Shown piece by piece: positions 20,125 to 30,376 of a DNA stretch of 64,000 nt. The position numbers were made by a program, and so were the translations under genes. Each line of letters begins with the position of its first letter. Position 1 is the stretch's first letter. The notes under the pieces were generated by a model that did not search any database, was not told the DNA's origin, and was given only the letters and a program-made list of their open reading frames with translations. The DNA comes from Acinetobacter pittii (GTDB taxonomy: Bacteria > Pseudomonadota > Gammaproteobacteria > Pseudomonadales > Moraxellaceae), in assembly GCF_034067285.1 (NCBI RefSeq), contig NZ_CP139286.1:2790001-2854000 (forward strand). The letters run 5' to 3'.

Positions 20125-20439
20125 TTATTGCTTAAAGCGATTACTTTTAATATATCGCCCCACAGGGTTTTTCTCGGCGCGTTTACGGCGTATATCTTTA
20201 GGATTAATGGTTAAAGGTCGATAAACCTCAACTCGATCACCCGCTTGTAAAATCGCATGTGCCTCAACTTTTGCACCGAAGATGCCAAGTTGTAATGGCT
20301 CAGGCAAACTCACTTGCGCTTGCAACCCACTCGCCTCAACTGCTTGTAATGCAGTCATACCAGCTTCAAATGGAATAGCAACTAAAAACTGTTGCTCTGG
20401 GGCTGCAAAAGCAACCCACACTTGCTGAGCTTTTTCCAT
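20125..20439 (-). CDS. rnfH: RnfH/UPF0125 family ubiquitin-fold protein
   Basis: Small protein of 104 residues with a beta-grasp (ThiS/MoaD-like) fold; role unproven. The ATG at 20439 overlaps the stop of the upstream gene as ATGA, indicating translational coupling, and VWVAFAAPEQQFLVAIP follows directly. LGIFGAKVEAHAILQAGDRVEVYRPL and DPKDIRRKRAE-type sequence (INPKDIRRKRAEKNP) are the family signature. In many genomes rnfH neighbours bamE and the ratA toxin gene; here the partner is an unrelated membrane protein and no ratA is seen in the gap. Confidence 0.88.
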   Translation of the reverse strand: MEKAQQVWVAFAAPEQQFLVAIPFEAGMTALQAVEASGLQAQVSLPEPLQLGIFGAKVEAHAILQAGDRVEVYRPLTINPKDIRRKRAEKNPVGRYIKSNRFKQ

Positions 20440-21521
20440 CAGATCATTTGTCCAATTACCGCAACCATGGCAATGATAATTGAAAGCGGTAATACAATAC
20501 GCACCGCAATACGCCATAAGTTATAAAATAACTCATTGCTAAAATTCATCGATTTACGCAAATGGCTAATTTTCATAATCCAGCCAGCAAAAATGGCATA
20601 GATCAGGCAAATGAGTAATCCCCAAAGCATCAAAATCAGTGTAAAGATACTATGAAGCTCAGGTACAGCCCAAACCGCAATCGCTACAACAATAATCACC
20701 CACTGTAAAACAGGCATAAGCTGACGCTGAGCAAGCTGTTCTCTAGCCAATTGTACAAATAACGCTGTGGTCATGACTGCGGTAAAGATCCAAGTAAAAA
20801 CAGGGAGCTGCGCTTGTAAAGAAAAGAAACCAAAGGCAATCACAGCGATGAGCTGAGCTAACCAGATTGGAAGAACCGTTTTGGTTGCGCCTTCTTGCGT
20901 CTGCACAGCACCTACACTATTTTGCCAGTAAAGCCCTAAACCTAGCCCACTCGCAACAAGCGCAAGAACAGTCGCATTACCCCACTCTTTAAACTCAACA
21001 TTTGTCCAGTGCCAAGGCTGTAAAGTCGTTCCCAGTGTGTTAGCTAAAACAAGAGAAGCAATTACCCCAATCGTCATGAGCAAAACTAAAATCTGACGTG
21101 GAATAAAGGATAAAATTAAGCTCACAACAGCAAGACCTGCGAAAACAAGCTGCCCAGAAACGCTATTATTAAGTTGTGTAGCGAGTAAATTGCCAGCGGT
21201 ACTTAATACATTACCCGCTAAAAATGGAATAAAAATAACTGCAAGCCAGCCAACCAAACGCCATTTCGGGGAACTATCTGCTTCACGAGTTAAACTTGAT
21301 AACGCATTTAAGGCTGTAGTCTTCGACCGTTTTGCTAAAGCAATTTCCAAATAACAAACTGGGAGTGCCAATAGCAACATTGTGCCTAACCACAATAACC
21401 AGAAATCGAGTTGACGATCAATCTGGATGCCCATTGTGGGTGCCAATGTCGCCATAATGATGAAAGATAAGCAAAACGCCATCAGGGGCGATAACCATCG
21501 TGACATAGGTATGTCCTGCAT
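20439..21521 (-). CDS. multipass membrane protein, distantly SNF-transporter-like
   Basis: About 360 residues with ten or eleven hydrophobic helices. The segment LLLALPVCYLEIALAKRSKT followed by WRLVGWLAVIFIPFLAGNVL resembles the region after the second helix in neurotransmitter:sodium symporters (SNF family), but the usual N-terminal sodium-site sequence is not clear. I therefore regard it as a diverged relative and assign no substrate. Starts at 21521 or 21506 are both preceded by purine-rich sites. It ends ATGA-overlapped with rnfH. Assignment is tentative; the gene itself is secure. Confidence 0.7.
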   Translation of the reverse strand: MQDIPMSRWLSPLMAFCLSFIIMATLAPTMGIQIDRQLDFWLLWLGTMLLLALPVCYLEIALAKRSKTTALNALSSLTREADSSPKWRLVGWLAVIFIPFLAGNVLSTAGNLLATQLNNSVSGQLVFAGLAVVSLILSFIPRQILVLLMTIGVIASLVLANTLGTTLQPWHWTNVEFKEWGNATVLALVASGLGLGLYWQNSVGAVQTQEGATKTVLPIWLAQLIAVIAFGFFSLQAQLPVFTWIFTAVMTTALFVQLAREQLAQRQLMPVLQWVIIVVAIAVWAVPELHSIFTLILMLWGLLICLIYAIFAGWIMKISHLRKSMNFSNELFYNLWRIAVRIVLPLSIIIAMVAVIGQMI

Positions 21522-21659
21522 TATGCATTCCTTGAAAAAGACTATAGATATTTTGCCCGTGTCATGCTTGAAAATCAAAGTTTGCTCAATAAAAAAAGCA
21601 AACTACCGAATCGATAGTTTGCCGCGCTAACTGAAATTATAAGTTATTTTTATTTCAGG

Positions 21660-22115
21660 TTATGAGAAAAACCGAGCAAACCAGTTTTTCCCTTTCTTTT
21701 TTTCTTTTTCTCTAATAATTCCCATCATATTTTCTTTTACTGCCCCCACATAATCGGCATCATCATGTTGAATATGGTTAATTAACCATTTAGCTAAAAT
21801 TTCTTGTAATTCCGCTTCAATCGTGTGACCCATTTCAAAACGTTCACGATATAACTCTATTTTTTTAATAAATAAGTCATGTACTCGTTTATGAGGTACA
21901 CGATATTTATAATCAGCTTCCTCTTGCAAACTTTCTTCGAAAGTAAAATGTGATTGTGTATAATCGATAATATTATCTAAAACATCTTTAATACGACGTC
22001 TATCCTCTTCATCTTTTACATCATCAATCTCATTAATATAATCAAGTATTCGTTTATGTTGCTCATCAATAACATCAATACCCGTATTATATTCTGAAGC
22101 CCATTTCATTTTCAT
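21660..22115 (-). CDS. bacteriohemerythrin
   Basis: Oxygen-binding di-iron four-helix-bundle protein, 152 residues from the ATG at 22115 (GGGGAG four bases upstream). The iron ligands are all visible: H20 in DVIDEQHKRIL, H56 and E60 in SHFTFEE, H75 and H79 in VPHKRVHDLF, and H114 and D119 in WLINHIQHDDADY. The last 20 residues are strongly basic, with five consecutive alternating K/E then KKKGKNWFARFF, and may bind membrane or nucleic acid; this tail is longer than in typical members. It stands alone. Confidence 0.93.
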   Translation of the reverse strand: MKMKWASEYNTGIDVIDEQHKRILDYINEIDDVKDEEDRRRIKDVLDNIIDYTQSHFTFEESLQEEADYKYRVPHKRVHDLFIKKIELYRERFEMGHTIEAELQEILAKWLINHIQHDDADYVGAVKENMMGIIREKEKKKGKNWFARFFS

Positions 22116-22366
22116 ACATCTCCCCAATGATGCTTAATGATTGTTGCATAAACTGCATGATATATTTAAAGAATATAAATAAAAACAAACCTATTTTGTC
22201 GGCTTTAGCATATAAAAATTATATTTAACACAAGTTATTGTTTTTATATATTTTAATTAAAATTAACCAACTAAAATAATAAAGTATTTTTTAAACAAAA
22301 TATTTTATTATTAACTGATTAAAATATATAAACTTCCTTATTCATATATTTTAAATGTATTTTATA
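22116..22366. other. very AT-rich intergenic stretch
   Basis: About 250 bases between hemerythrin and the amidotransferase, with by eye well over 80% A+T from 22140 onward and many TATA-like hexamers. No reading frame, hairpin terminator or recognisable operator stands out. It must hold the hemerythrin promoter, but the AT richness makes any -10 call meaningless. Confidence 0.5.
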
Positions 22367-23215
22367 TTAATACTGATCTGCACGCGTAATACGTTTAAGT
22401 TCAGGATTTTCCTGTTCACGTTTTAATCTTTCTACAAAAGTAATTGCCTTTTTAATTGGTTTACCATGTTGAAATAAAATCATTTCACCAGGTTGATACG
22501 CTGTCCAATTTTCATTATGTGTTAAAGGTTCAGTCGTTATAACTGCCACACGATCTTCAGGTGTTGTTACCTGACTAAAGTCAACTTCAACATCTAAATC
22601 AATTAAGTGAGCATGATTAAATGGATATTCACGAACCAACCAATGTAATTTAGTAATGGCATAACTAAATAATGCTTTGCCATTAGATAGACAATAATTA
22701 AATGTGCCGTATTCCGCAATTTGTGGCGAAATTTTTTCTAATACTTCAAAGATTTGTTCAAGACTTGGCTCTTCATAACCAAATACTTCCACGAGTTGAT
22801 CGAGCAAGTAGCAAAATGCACGCTCACTATCCGTATTGCCTACTGGTGTGAAACGTCCACTTAACGGCGGATTAAAGTCATGTAAATCGCCATTATGAGC
22901 AAAAATCCAGTGTCGCCCCCACAACTCACGAATAAAGGGATGCGAATTTTCTAAAGTGATTTTGCCTTGAGTAGCTTTGCGAATGTGTGCAATCACATTG
23001 CGTGATTTAATAGGATAATTACGAATAAGATCGGCAATTGGAGATTCAACTGCCGACTGGTTATCAACGAATAAACGGCACGCCTTATCTTCGAAAAATG
23101 CAATACCAAATCCATCGCTATGATCTGAGGTAATTCCTGCACGTTGTGAAAAACCACGGAAAGAAAAAGTAATATCCGTTGGTGTTGCACAATTCATTCC
23201 TAATAGCTGGCACAT
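22367..23215 (-). CDS. class II glutamine amidotransferase, YafJ type
   Basis: Predicted N-terminal-nucleophile amidotransferase. After removal of the start methionine, Cys2 of MCQLLGMNC becomes the nucleophile. HSDGFGIAFFED, NVIAHIRKATQG, NSHPFIRELWGRHWIFAHNGDL and the PVGNTDSERAFCYLLDQL motif follow as in YafJ. In some bacteria related proteins (DUG3 group) act in glutathione breakdown, but the substrate here is unknown. At 282 residues it is a free-standing domain without a synthase partner. Single gene. Confidence 0.88.
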   Translation of the reverse strand: MCQLLGMNCATPTDITFSFRGFSQRAGITSDHSDGFGIAFFEDKACRLFVDNQSAVESPIADLIRNYPIKSRNVIAHIRKATQGKITLENSHPFIRELWGRHWIFAHNGDLHDFNPPLSGRFTPVGNTDSERAFCYLLDQLVEVFGYEEPSLEQIFEVLEKISPQIAEYGTFNYCLSNGKALFSYAITKLHWLVREYPFNHAHLIDLDVEVDFSQVTTPEDRVAVITTEPLTHNENWTAYQPGEMILFQHGKPIKKAITFVERLKREQENPELKRITRADQY

Positions 23216-23322
23216 ATCGCTTTTAAACTACTTTTAATTACCCCATCTGCTCTATTGTGCATGAGAGTAAAATGGCTTGCAAATCTCAATATGTGCTGGC
23301 TATTACAAAATAGGAAATATGA

Positions 23323-24105
23323 TTAACGCTGCACCATTTTATTCATTACAAATGAGGTCGCGACTTTATTCACTTCAAGAAATACAAAATAATCTAAACA
23401 GTTAAATTCTTCATCAAAAAATGCCTGTTTCGATAGTTTTGACTGCATGCTCAAATACATTTGAAATAGTTTTGGCATACGTTCATCTTGTGGAAAACTA
23501 AACTCCGGATATTCAGGTTCATAGATTTTTTTAGACCGAATATCAATTGTTTTGTTTTCAGATAACTGTTGAATCTGGCGATGTGTGTAATACGCTCTAG
23601 CTAAATTATCTTGCAAATGAATACTGACACAGCCCATTAAATATTTAGCGCGCATTGACCAGAGCACTTTCGGTGCAAGGTTTAACCATAACATTGACAA
23701 TGCTTTACCATTACGAAAGCGAGGATGTACACAAGTACGGCCTATTTCTAACACATTTGGAAGATGGGATAACTGAGGAACAATATCAAACTCATGGGCA
23801 CTGTAGCTTTGTGCTATTTCGTGGCCTTGAAATAGCTTTAAACGAGTATACGCTACAATTTCTCCAGTCCATTTTTCACGCAAGACCGCATGTTCACAAC
23901 CAAAATCGTAAATATCTTGGTCTAAATTATCTTCAAACTTGATTCCGAATTGTTGGCTAAATTGCTGTGCACGAAACCGTTGTACATCTTGTAATTCTTT
24001 TAAATTATCAACCCATTCAAAACGAAATTGCGTCTGATTTATTGCTTTATGACGATTTAAAGGTAAAGTCCAGGTTTGGCGATATTGATTAAATTTTTCC
24101 AGCAT
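23323..24105 (-). CDS. GNAT-type acyltransferase, OlsB-like
   Basis: 260 residues in the autoinducer-synthase/OlsB branch of acyltransferases (Acetyltransf_5 type), which use acyl-ACP. FRAQQFSQQFGIKFEDNLDQD is the LuxI/OlsB-like beginning. VAYTRLKLFQG, LEIGRTCVHPRFRNGKAL and LMGCVSIHLQDN follow. It may make the first acylation of ornithine for ornithine lipids, or acylate another amine; there is no olsA beside it. The ATG at 24105 has AGGAG eight bases upstream; a start 21 bases earlier has no spacing for its purine run. Confidence 0.72.
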   Translation of the reverse strand: MLEKFNQYRQTWTLPLNRHKAINQTQFRFEWVDNLKELQDVQRFRAQQFSQQFGIKFEDNLDQDIYDFGCEHAVLREKWTGEIVAYTRLKLFQGHEIAQSYSAHEFDIVPQLSHLPNVLEIGRTCVHPRFRNGKALSMLWLNLAPKVLWSMRAKYLMGCVSIHLQDNLARAYYTHRQIQQLSENKTIDIRSKKIYEPEYPEFSFPQDERMPKLFQMYLSMQSKLSKQAFFDEEFNCLDYFVFLEVNKVATSFVMNKMVQR

Positions 24106-24180
24106 AATGAACGCTCCTAGTGACATCCCCTACACTAGTCAAAGCTCATGACAAAAAAATGACCAAATTAAAATAGTATA

Positions 24181-24208
24181 AAAAAAGACCACCTAGAGTG
24201 ATCTTTTT
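24181..24208 (-). terminator. terminator after argB
   Basis: On the minus strand AGATCAC TCTAG GTGGTCT with one G-U pair is followed by TTTTTTT, 20 bases after the argB stop codon. Confidence 0.7.
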
Positions 24209-24227
24209 ATTAAGAATAACGGATTTC

Positions 24228-25148
<921 letters not shown>

Positions 25149-26567
25149 TTAGGCCTCTGAAAGTTCTTGTGCAATTTGCGGATAGTGTTCTTGTAACATA
25201 TCTACAAATTTTTGCTGGATTTCCTTTAATCGTAAAGGATTATCCGCATCAAATCGTACTGTGAAGTATTCACCAGTATTTGATGCTCGAATAATGCCAA
25301 AACCATCATCAAAATCAAGACGTACGCCATCGATTTTACTAATACGTGCCCCTAAACGATGACTTAAAATCTCAATATCTTGTAATACATACTTTGGATC
25401 GGACTGATACGTACCAATATAAGTATCTTCTGTACAACATCTTTCTGGATATGAGGCAAATAATTCAGAAATGGTTGTAGCACTTGATTGGGTAAAATAT
25501 TCCATTACACGTAATGCAGCATACAAACCATCGTCGTAGCCAAAACCACGGCCATCATTAAACACATAATGACCTGCATATTCTCCACCAAAAATGGCAC
25601 GTCCACCCGACTGAGACAAATAAGCCCGCAGGAAACTACTTCCCGTACGGATCATTTTTGCTTTTCCACCGAGTTTTTCGACAGTCTCTTGAACCATACG
25701 TGAACATTTCACATCAAAAACAATTTCTTGCTCTGGGTGCTGCTCAAGGCACATTTGCGCGAAAAGCGACAATAAACGGTCTGCTGTCAATATTTGGGCT
25801 TTTTCATCGACTAAAACAACACGGTCTCCATCACCATCCAAAGCAATACCAATATCAGCCTGTTGCTCAACTACAGCTTTTCGCAAGCTAGTTAAATGAG
25901 CTGCATGTGACGGATCTGGTGCATGATCTGGAAATTCTCCATTTGGATCGGTACGTAAAGCAATGACTTCACAACCCATTTTTTCCAAGATTAGCTTTGA
26001 ACAATGCCCAGCTGAACCATGTAAACCATCTAAAACAACTTTTAAAGGGCGTTTTAAATGAATATCTTTAAAAATAGCTTGTTGGTATTTTTGGCAAAAT
26101 TCAGCTTTAAATTGAGGTAAGGTTAGCTCAAGTACAGAAATTGAATGGTTGGGTACATAAGTTTGGGCTTCTTCACCCACCTGCTGAATCATTTCTGGAG
26201 ACGGTGGTTCACCTTTTAAAATCCACTTAATACCATTATCCGATTTTGGATTATGACTTGCGGTCACCATAATACCGTTGCCACCAAAATCTCTAGCAAT
26301 GTAGTACATCATCGGGGATGAGCAGCAGCCGATATTGGTAACGTTTAAGCCTTGTTCTATTAAAATTTCTTCAATTAAGTGCGCATAAGCCGGGCTAGTG
26401 AGACGGGCATCATAGCCAATTACTAATTGAGTTTGTTTTGCTTGTTTGTATTGCTGTGCCAATCCGTAGGCAATTGAACGGACAACGTCCGTGGTTAAAT
26501 AAGAAAGTTTGCCTCTAATATCGTAAGCACGAAAAATACTTTTAGGAAATGAGTGTCTTACATTCAT
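25149..26567 (-). CDS. algC: phosphomannomutase/phosphoglucomutase
   Basis: Interconverts the 1- and 6-phosphates of mannose and glucose, feeding surface polysaccharide and lipopolysaccharide synthesis. The four family signatures are present in the 472-residue protein: the phosphoserine loop VTASHNPKSDNG (about 100-111), the metal loop LDGDGDRVVLVD (about 242-253), the sugar-ring loop FGGEYAGHYVF and the phosphate-binding RASNTGEYFTVRFD near the C-terminus. Forms a unit with argB. A terminator separates it from dut, so it probably has its own promoter in the 150 bases upstream. Confidence 0.93.
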   Translation of the reverse strand: MNVRHSFPKSIFRAYDIRGKLSYLTTDVVRSIAYGLAQQYKQAKQTQLVIGYDARLTSPAYAHLIEEILIEQGLNVTNIGCCSSPMMYYIARDFGGNGIMVTASHNPKSDNGIKWILKGEPPSPEMIQQVGEEAQTYVPNHSISVLELTLPQFKAEFCQKYQQAIFKDIHLKRPLKVVLDGLHGSAGHCSKLILEKMGCEVIALRTDPNGEFPDHAPDPSHAAHLTSLRKAVVEQQADIGIALDGDGDRVVLVDEKAQILTADRLLSLFAQMCLEQHPEQEIVFDVKCSRMVQETVEKLGGKAKMIRTGSSFLRAYLSQSGGRAIFGGEYAGHYVFNDGRGFGYDDGLYAALRVMEYFTQSSATTISELFASYPERCCTEDTYIGTYQSDPKYVLQDIEILSHRLGARISKIDGVRLDFDDGFGIIRASNTGEYFTVRFDADNPLRLKEIQQKFVDMLQEHYPQIAQELSEA

Positions 26568-26710
26568 AGCGTATCTTCTATTTAAAGATCAATTCGATCT
26601 ATCGCAAAAACATAGATTATTCAAAATTTTTGAAAGGTTTGTTTGCTAAAAAAGTTAAAAGAATATTAGTAAAGCGTGTTGTAATATAATCTATTGTAAC
26701 ATTCAAGATG

Positions 26711-26740
26711 CAAAAAGAAACGCCTGACCAGCAGGCGTTT
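26711..26740 (-). terminator. terminator between dut and algC
   Basis: On the minus strand AAACGCCTG CTGGT CAGGCGTTT is followed by CTTTTTG. It stops rep-dut transcripts before algC. Confidence 0.8.
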
Positions 26741-26766
26741 GATTTTCGTTAATATTCTCAAAAAAC

Positions 26767-27219
26767 TTATTGTTTACCTGTGTGACCAAAGCCACCAGCC
26801 CCACGTAAAGTTTCTTCAAATTCTTCTACTTGTTCAAATTCAGCTTGTACGACTGGCACTAAAACATACTGTGCCAAGCGCTCACCAGGTTCTAAACGGA
26901 ATGTCGTTTGACCTCGGTTCCAAACTGAAACCATCAATTCACCTTGATAATCCGAATCAATCAAACCAACCAAGTTACCAAGCACGATACCGTGTTTATG
27001 ACCTAGACCTGAACGCGGTAAAATTAAACCAGCAAAATTGACATCATGAATATAAATTGCCATACCTGTTTTAACTAAAACAGTTTGTCCTGGTTCAATA
27101 TCAATTGCTTCATCTAAACAGGCACGTAAATCTAAACCCGCTGAACCTGCTGTAGCATATGAAGGTAAAGACCATTCTTTACCTAAACGCGGATCGAGCA
27201 ATTTCACTTGAACTTTCAT
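26767..27219 (-). CDS. dut: dUTP diphosphatase
   Basis: Hydrolyses dUTP to dUMP, keeping uracil out of DNA. The five trimeric-dUTPase motifs occur in order in 150 residues: [10 protein letters not shown], the second motif in the middle strand region, [32 protein letters not shown] and [10 protein letters not shown] at the C-terminus. It starts 24 bases after the end of rep and belongs to the same transcript. Confidence 0.95.
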   Translation of the reverse strand: MKVQVKLLDPRLGKEWSLPSYATAGSAGLDLRACLDEAIDIEPGQTVLVKTGMAIYIHDVNFAGLILPRSGLGHKHGIVLGNLVGLIDSDYQGELMVSVWNRGQTTFRLEPGERLAQYVLVPVVQAEFEQVEEFEETLRGAGGFGHTGKQ

Positions 27220-27243
27220 GGGATTTCCTAAAAATTAAAAAAA

Positions 27244-29283
27244 TTAACGCTTTAATAAAGCTTTTAAATTTGCCAGATATTGTTGAGCCTGTTCTTTAGG
27301 ATCAACATTAGCCGCAATTTTCTTTTTACGCCCTAACCACTCGAGCTCATCTTGCGGAAGTTCATCAAGGAAACGACTAGGCGTCATCTGTTTCATCTGC
27401 CCGCCATTTTTACGCTGCTCGGCCAAGGTTAATGTTAAACCTTGGCGTGCACGGGTAATTCCCACGTACATGAGACGGCGCTCTTCCTCAATGGTTTCTG
27501 CTGCAATCGAGTTTTTATGCGGCAATAGCTCTTCTTCAAGACCCATAATATAAACATATGGGAATTCCAGACCTTTTGCTGCATGCAAAGTTAGTAGGTT
27601 AACTTTGTCTGTATCTTCTTCTTCCTGCTGTTGTTCTAACAGATCAAGTAAAACCAGTTTGCGAATAACGCTTTCAATGTTCTTTTCATCAACATCTTCT
27701 GCACGGTTAATCAGATTTTGAATACTGGTAAATAAGTTCTCGATGTTATCGAGCTTACTTTTCTCTTGTGCAGGTGTAGCGGACTGTTCACGAACGTAAT
27801 CCATATAACCCGCTTCATTCATCATTTGACGAACTTTAGGCACAGGTTCGTCATCTTCCAAGAGTTCACGAGTAAATGTCGCAATAAAATCGGCAAACTC
27901 ATGAAGTTGTGTTTCCGCCTTTTTAGGCAGCACCATGCTTAAACGCTGGTCAGCAGAAGCACCGAGTAAAGACAAATTATTTTCTTGTGAGAATAAACCT
28001 AACTTCTCAAGAGTAACTGGTCCAATTGCACGTTTAGGCGTATTAATAATACGTAAGAAAGCACTATCATCTTCTGGATTAATAATAAGACGTAAATAAC
28101 TCATCACATCTTTAATTTCTGCACGCGCGAAGAACGATGTACCGCCAGAAAGTTTATATGGAATTTGCATTTGGCGAAGTTGGGTTTCTAGTACACGAGC
28201 CTGAAAGTTCCCGCGATACAACACAGCATAATCTTTCCAGTTCTTACCGTTCATCAGTTTATGAGTCAGTAGGTCTTTAACCACGCGCTCTGCTTCATCG
28301 TCATCATTACGACATGTAATGATTCGGATGACTTCACCATGTCCTTTATCACTCCACAATTTCTTATCAAAAATATGTGGGTTATTTTGAATCACACAGT
28401 TCGCTGCTTTTAAAATACGACTGGTCGATCGATAATTTTGTTCTAATTTAATGATATGTAGATTAGGGAAATCCTGTTTAAGCAAAGCCATATTTTCAGG
28501 CTTAGCACCACGCCATGCGTAGATCGATTGGTCATCGTCACCCACCGCGGTGAACTGCCCCATTACCCCAACTAACAGTTTGACCAGAATATACTGAGCC
28601 GTGTTGGTATCTTGATATTCATCGACCAATAAATAGCGTACACGGTTTTGCCATTTATCACGTACTTCAGCGTTTTCTTGCAATAAGCGTGTTGGCATAA
28701 CAATCAAGTCATCAAAATCAACGGCATTGTATGCGCGTAAATTACGTTCATAAAGTTGATAGAGATGTGCAAACTGTACGTCTTCTGGTGTTTCACAAGT
28801 TGAGTGTGCTTGTTCTGGCAAAATCAGATCATTTTTCCAATCTGAAATTTTTTTCATTGCCTTGGCAATTAACTCTTTACTCTCTGCACCCGACAAATTA
28901 TCGCGATGCATCAAATCCATCAAAATACGTTTACAGTCATCTGCATCCAAAATCGAAAAATTAGCTTTTAAAGGTAAATTTTTAAGTTCTAAACGTAAAA
29001 GGTTTAAACCAAAAGTATGGAAAGTAGAGACGGATAAACCTTTTGCTTCTTCACGCGACAAAAGCTTGGTCACACGCTCTTTCATTTCACGTGCAGCTTT
29101 GTTTGTGAAGGTCATCGCGGTTATACGATGCGCTGGAATACGGCAGTGTTGCACCAAATAGGCAATTTTACGAGTAATTACCGATGTTTTACCTGAACCA
29201 GCGCCAGCAAGCACCAATAAAGGGCCCTGAGTATATTTCATGGCTTCTTCTTGCTTGTTGTTCAATTGACTGGCAGATGACAT
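27244..29283 (-). CDS. rep: ATP-dependent DNA helicase Rep
   Basis: Superfamily 1 3'-5' helicase that removes proteins ahead of forks and aids replication restart. 679 residues, close to the usual Rep length and shorter than UvrD. Motifs: Walker A LAGAGSGKTSVIT (about 25-37), FTNKAAREMKER (Ia), LVDEYQDTN (II), VGDDDQSIYAWRGA (III), LEQNYRST (IV), LTLHAAKGLEFPYVYIMGLE (V) and EERRLMYVGITRA (VI). The VRYLLVDEYQDTN and GDDDQSIYAWRGAKPEN wording favours Rep over UvrD. Followed closely by dut. Confidence 0.93.
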   Translation of the reverse strand: MSSASQLNNKQEEAMKYTQGPLLVLAGAGSGKTSVITRKIAYLVQHCRIPAHRITAMTFTNKAAREMKERVTKLLSREEAKGLSVSTFHTFGLNLLRLELKNLPLKANFSILDADDCKRILMDLMHRDNLSGAESKELIAKAMKKISDWKNDLILPEQAHSTCETPEDVQFAHLYQLYERNLRAYNAVDFDDLIVMPTRLLQENAEVRDKWQNRVRYLLVDEYQDTNTAQYILVKLLVGVMGQFTAVGDDDQSIYAWRGAKPENMALLKQDFPNLHIIKLEQNYRSTSRILKAANCVIQNNPHIFDKKLWSDKGHGEVIRIITCRNDDDEAERVVKDLLTHKLMNGKNWKDYAVLYRGNFQARVLETQLRQMQIPYKLSGGTSFFARAEIKDVMSYLRLIINPEDDSAFLRIINTPKRAIGPVTLEKLGLFSQENNLSLLGASADQRLSMVLPKKAETQLHEFADFIATFTRELLEDDEPVPKVRQMMNEAGYMDYVREQSATPAQEKSKLDNIENLFTSIQNLINRAEDVDEKNIESVIRKLVLLDLLEQQQEEEDTDKVNLLTLHAAKGLEFPYVYIMGLEEELLPHKNSIAAETIEEERRLMYVGITRARQGLTLTLAEQRKNGGQMKQMTPSRFLDELPQDELEWLGRKKKIAANVDPKEQAQQYLANLKALLKR

Positions 29284-29432
29284 CGCGTATTACCTCTTAA
29301 TTTTTCGAGCATGATTATAGTCATCTCTGTTTTAGAATCCCAATAGTAAATCTATGGATATGTATAAATGATGTCTAATAATGCAATTTGTGCGCCGCAG
29401 AATGTCGTGATTATTTCTTGTACTGCACCCAT

Positions 29433-29458
29433 AAAAAAACCACCCGAAGGTGGTTTTT
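29433..29458 (-). terminator. terminator of the OmpA-like lipoprotein gene
   Basis: On the minus strand AAAAACCACC TTCG GGTGGTTTTT with a T tail, 18 bases after the stop codon. Confidence 0.88.
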
Positions 29459-29476
29459 AACACAATAATTTAAATC

Positions 29477-30130
29477 TTATTGTTTAGCATAAATGCTGAT
29501 TTCTACACGGCGGTTTTGTTCACGGCCAGATGCAGTTGAGTTGTCTGCGATCGGGTTAGAAGAACCATAACCTTGTGCATCGATACGGCTAGATGGAACA
29601 CCGCGGCCAGCTAAATAGTTTTTAACTGATTGTGCACGTGATTGAGATAATGGAATGTTGATAGAGTCATTACCAGTATTATCTGTATAACCCGTTACCA
29701 AAATCGCGCTCTTGTTATCTTCAGCCAATGTTTGAGCTACTTTGTCTAAAGTTGCATAGAAGTTTGGCTTGATGTTTGATTTGTTTGTATCAAAAGTGAT
29801 GCTACCAGGCATGATCAATTGAACAGAACCATCTGGGTTACGGCCAACGTCTACACCAGTACCCGCCATTTGTTGACGTAGTTTTTTCTCTTTTTGATCA
29901 AGATATACACCACCAGCCGCACCAAGAACTGCACCAATTGCTGCAGCACGGTTATTTTGACGGCTAGAGTTTGCATTTGATTTAGAAATACCATAACCAG
30001 CTGCTGCACCAATTAAAGTACCTAATGCAGCTTTATCGTATTCAATGCCACCAAGATTATTACCAGTTGTTTGACAACCAGAAAGTACTACTGCTGCCCC
30101 TACCACTGTTGAAATAACTAATGCACGCAT
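29477..30130 (-). CDS. OmpA-family outer-membrane lipoprotein
   Basis: Lipoprotein of 217 residues. The signal peptide ends LSGC (C19), followed by two glycine-zipper segments (LGTLIGAAAGYGIS and AAIGAVLGAAGGVYL) and a C-terminal OmpA-like peptidoglycan-binding domain. In that domain VTGYTDNTGNDSINIPLSQ, RAQSVKNYLAGRGV and GREQNRRVEISI are the hallmark sequences. The start at 30130 has GAGGAGG six bases upstream; an earlier GTG lies inside that site. It resembles the YiaD/YfiB type. Probably tethers the outer membrane to peptidoglycan. Single gene. Confidence 0.9.
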   Translation of the reverse strand: MRALVISTVVGAAVVLSGCQTTGNNLGGIEYDKAALGTLIGAAAGYGISKSNANSSRQNNRAAAIGAVLGAAGGVYLDQKEKKLRQQMAGTGVDVGRNPDGSVQLIMPGSITFDTNKSNIKPNFYATLDKVAQTLAEDNKSAILVTGYTDNTGNDSINIPLSQSRAQSVKNYLAGRGVPSSRIDAQGYGSSNPIADNSTASGREQNRRVEISIYAKQ

Positions 30131-30376
30131 TGCATGCCTCCTCACTTTGTGTGTTTTGTTGTCTGAATGAATAATGAAACAAAAAGGGAGTATAAAACAT
30201 TGATATTTTGTTAATAATAAACAGTTTAGTTATTTTTTTGTAATATTTTGATGCACTTTCAGATGCCAGCTCATCACAATTTCTTCATTGTTGTCTAAGA
30301 TGTCGTTGTATTTCATATTACGATAGTTATAGTTAAACAACTTTTCTATGGATTTTAGACATTCGGGGTCATTTAT

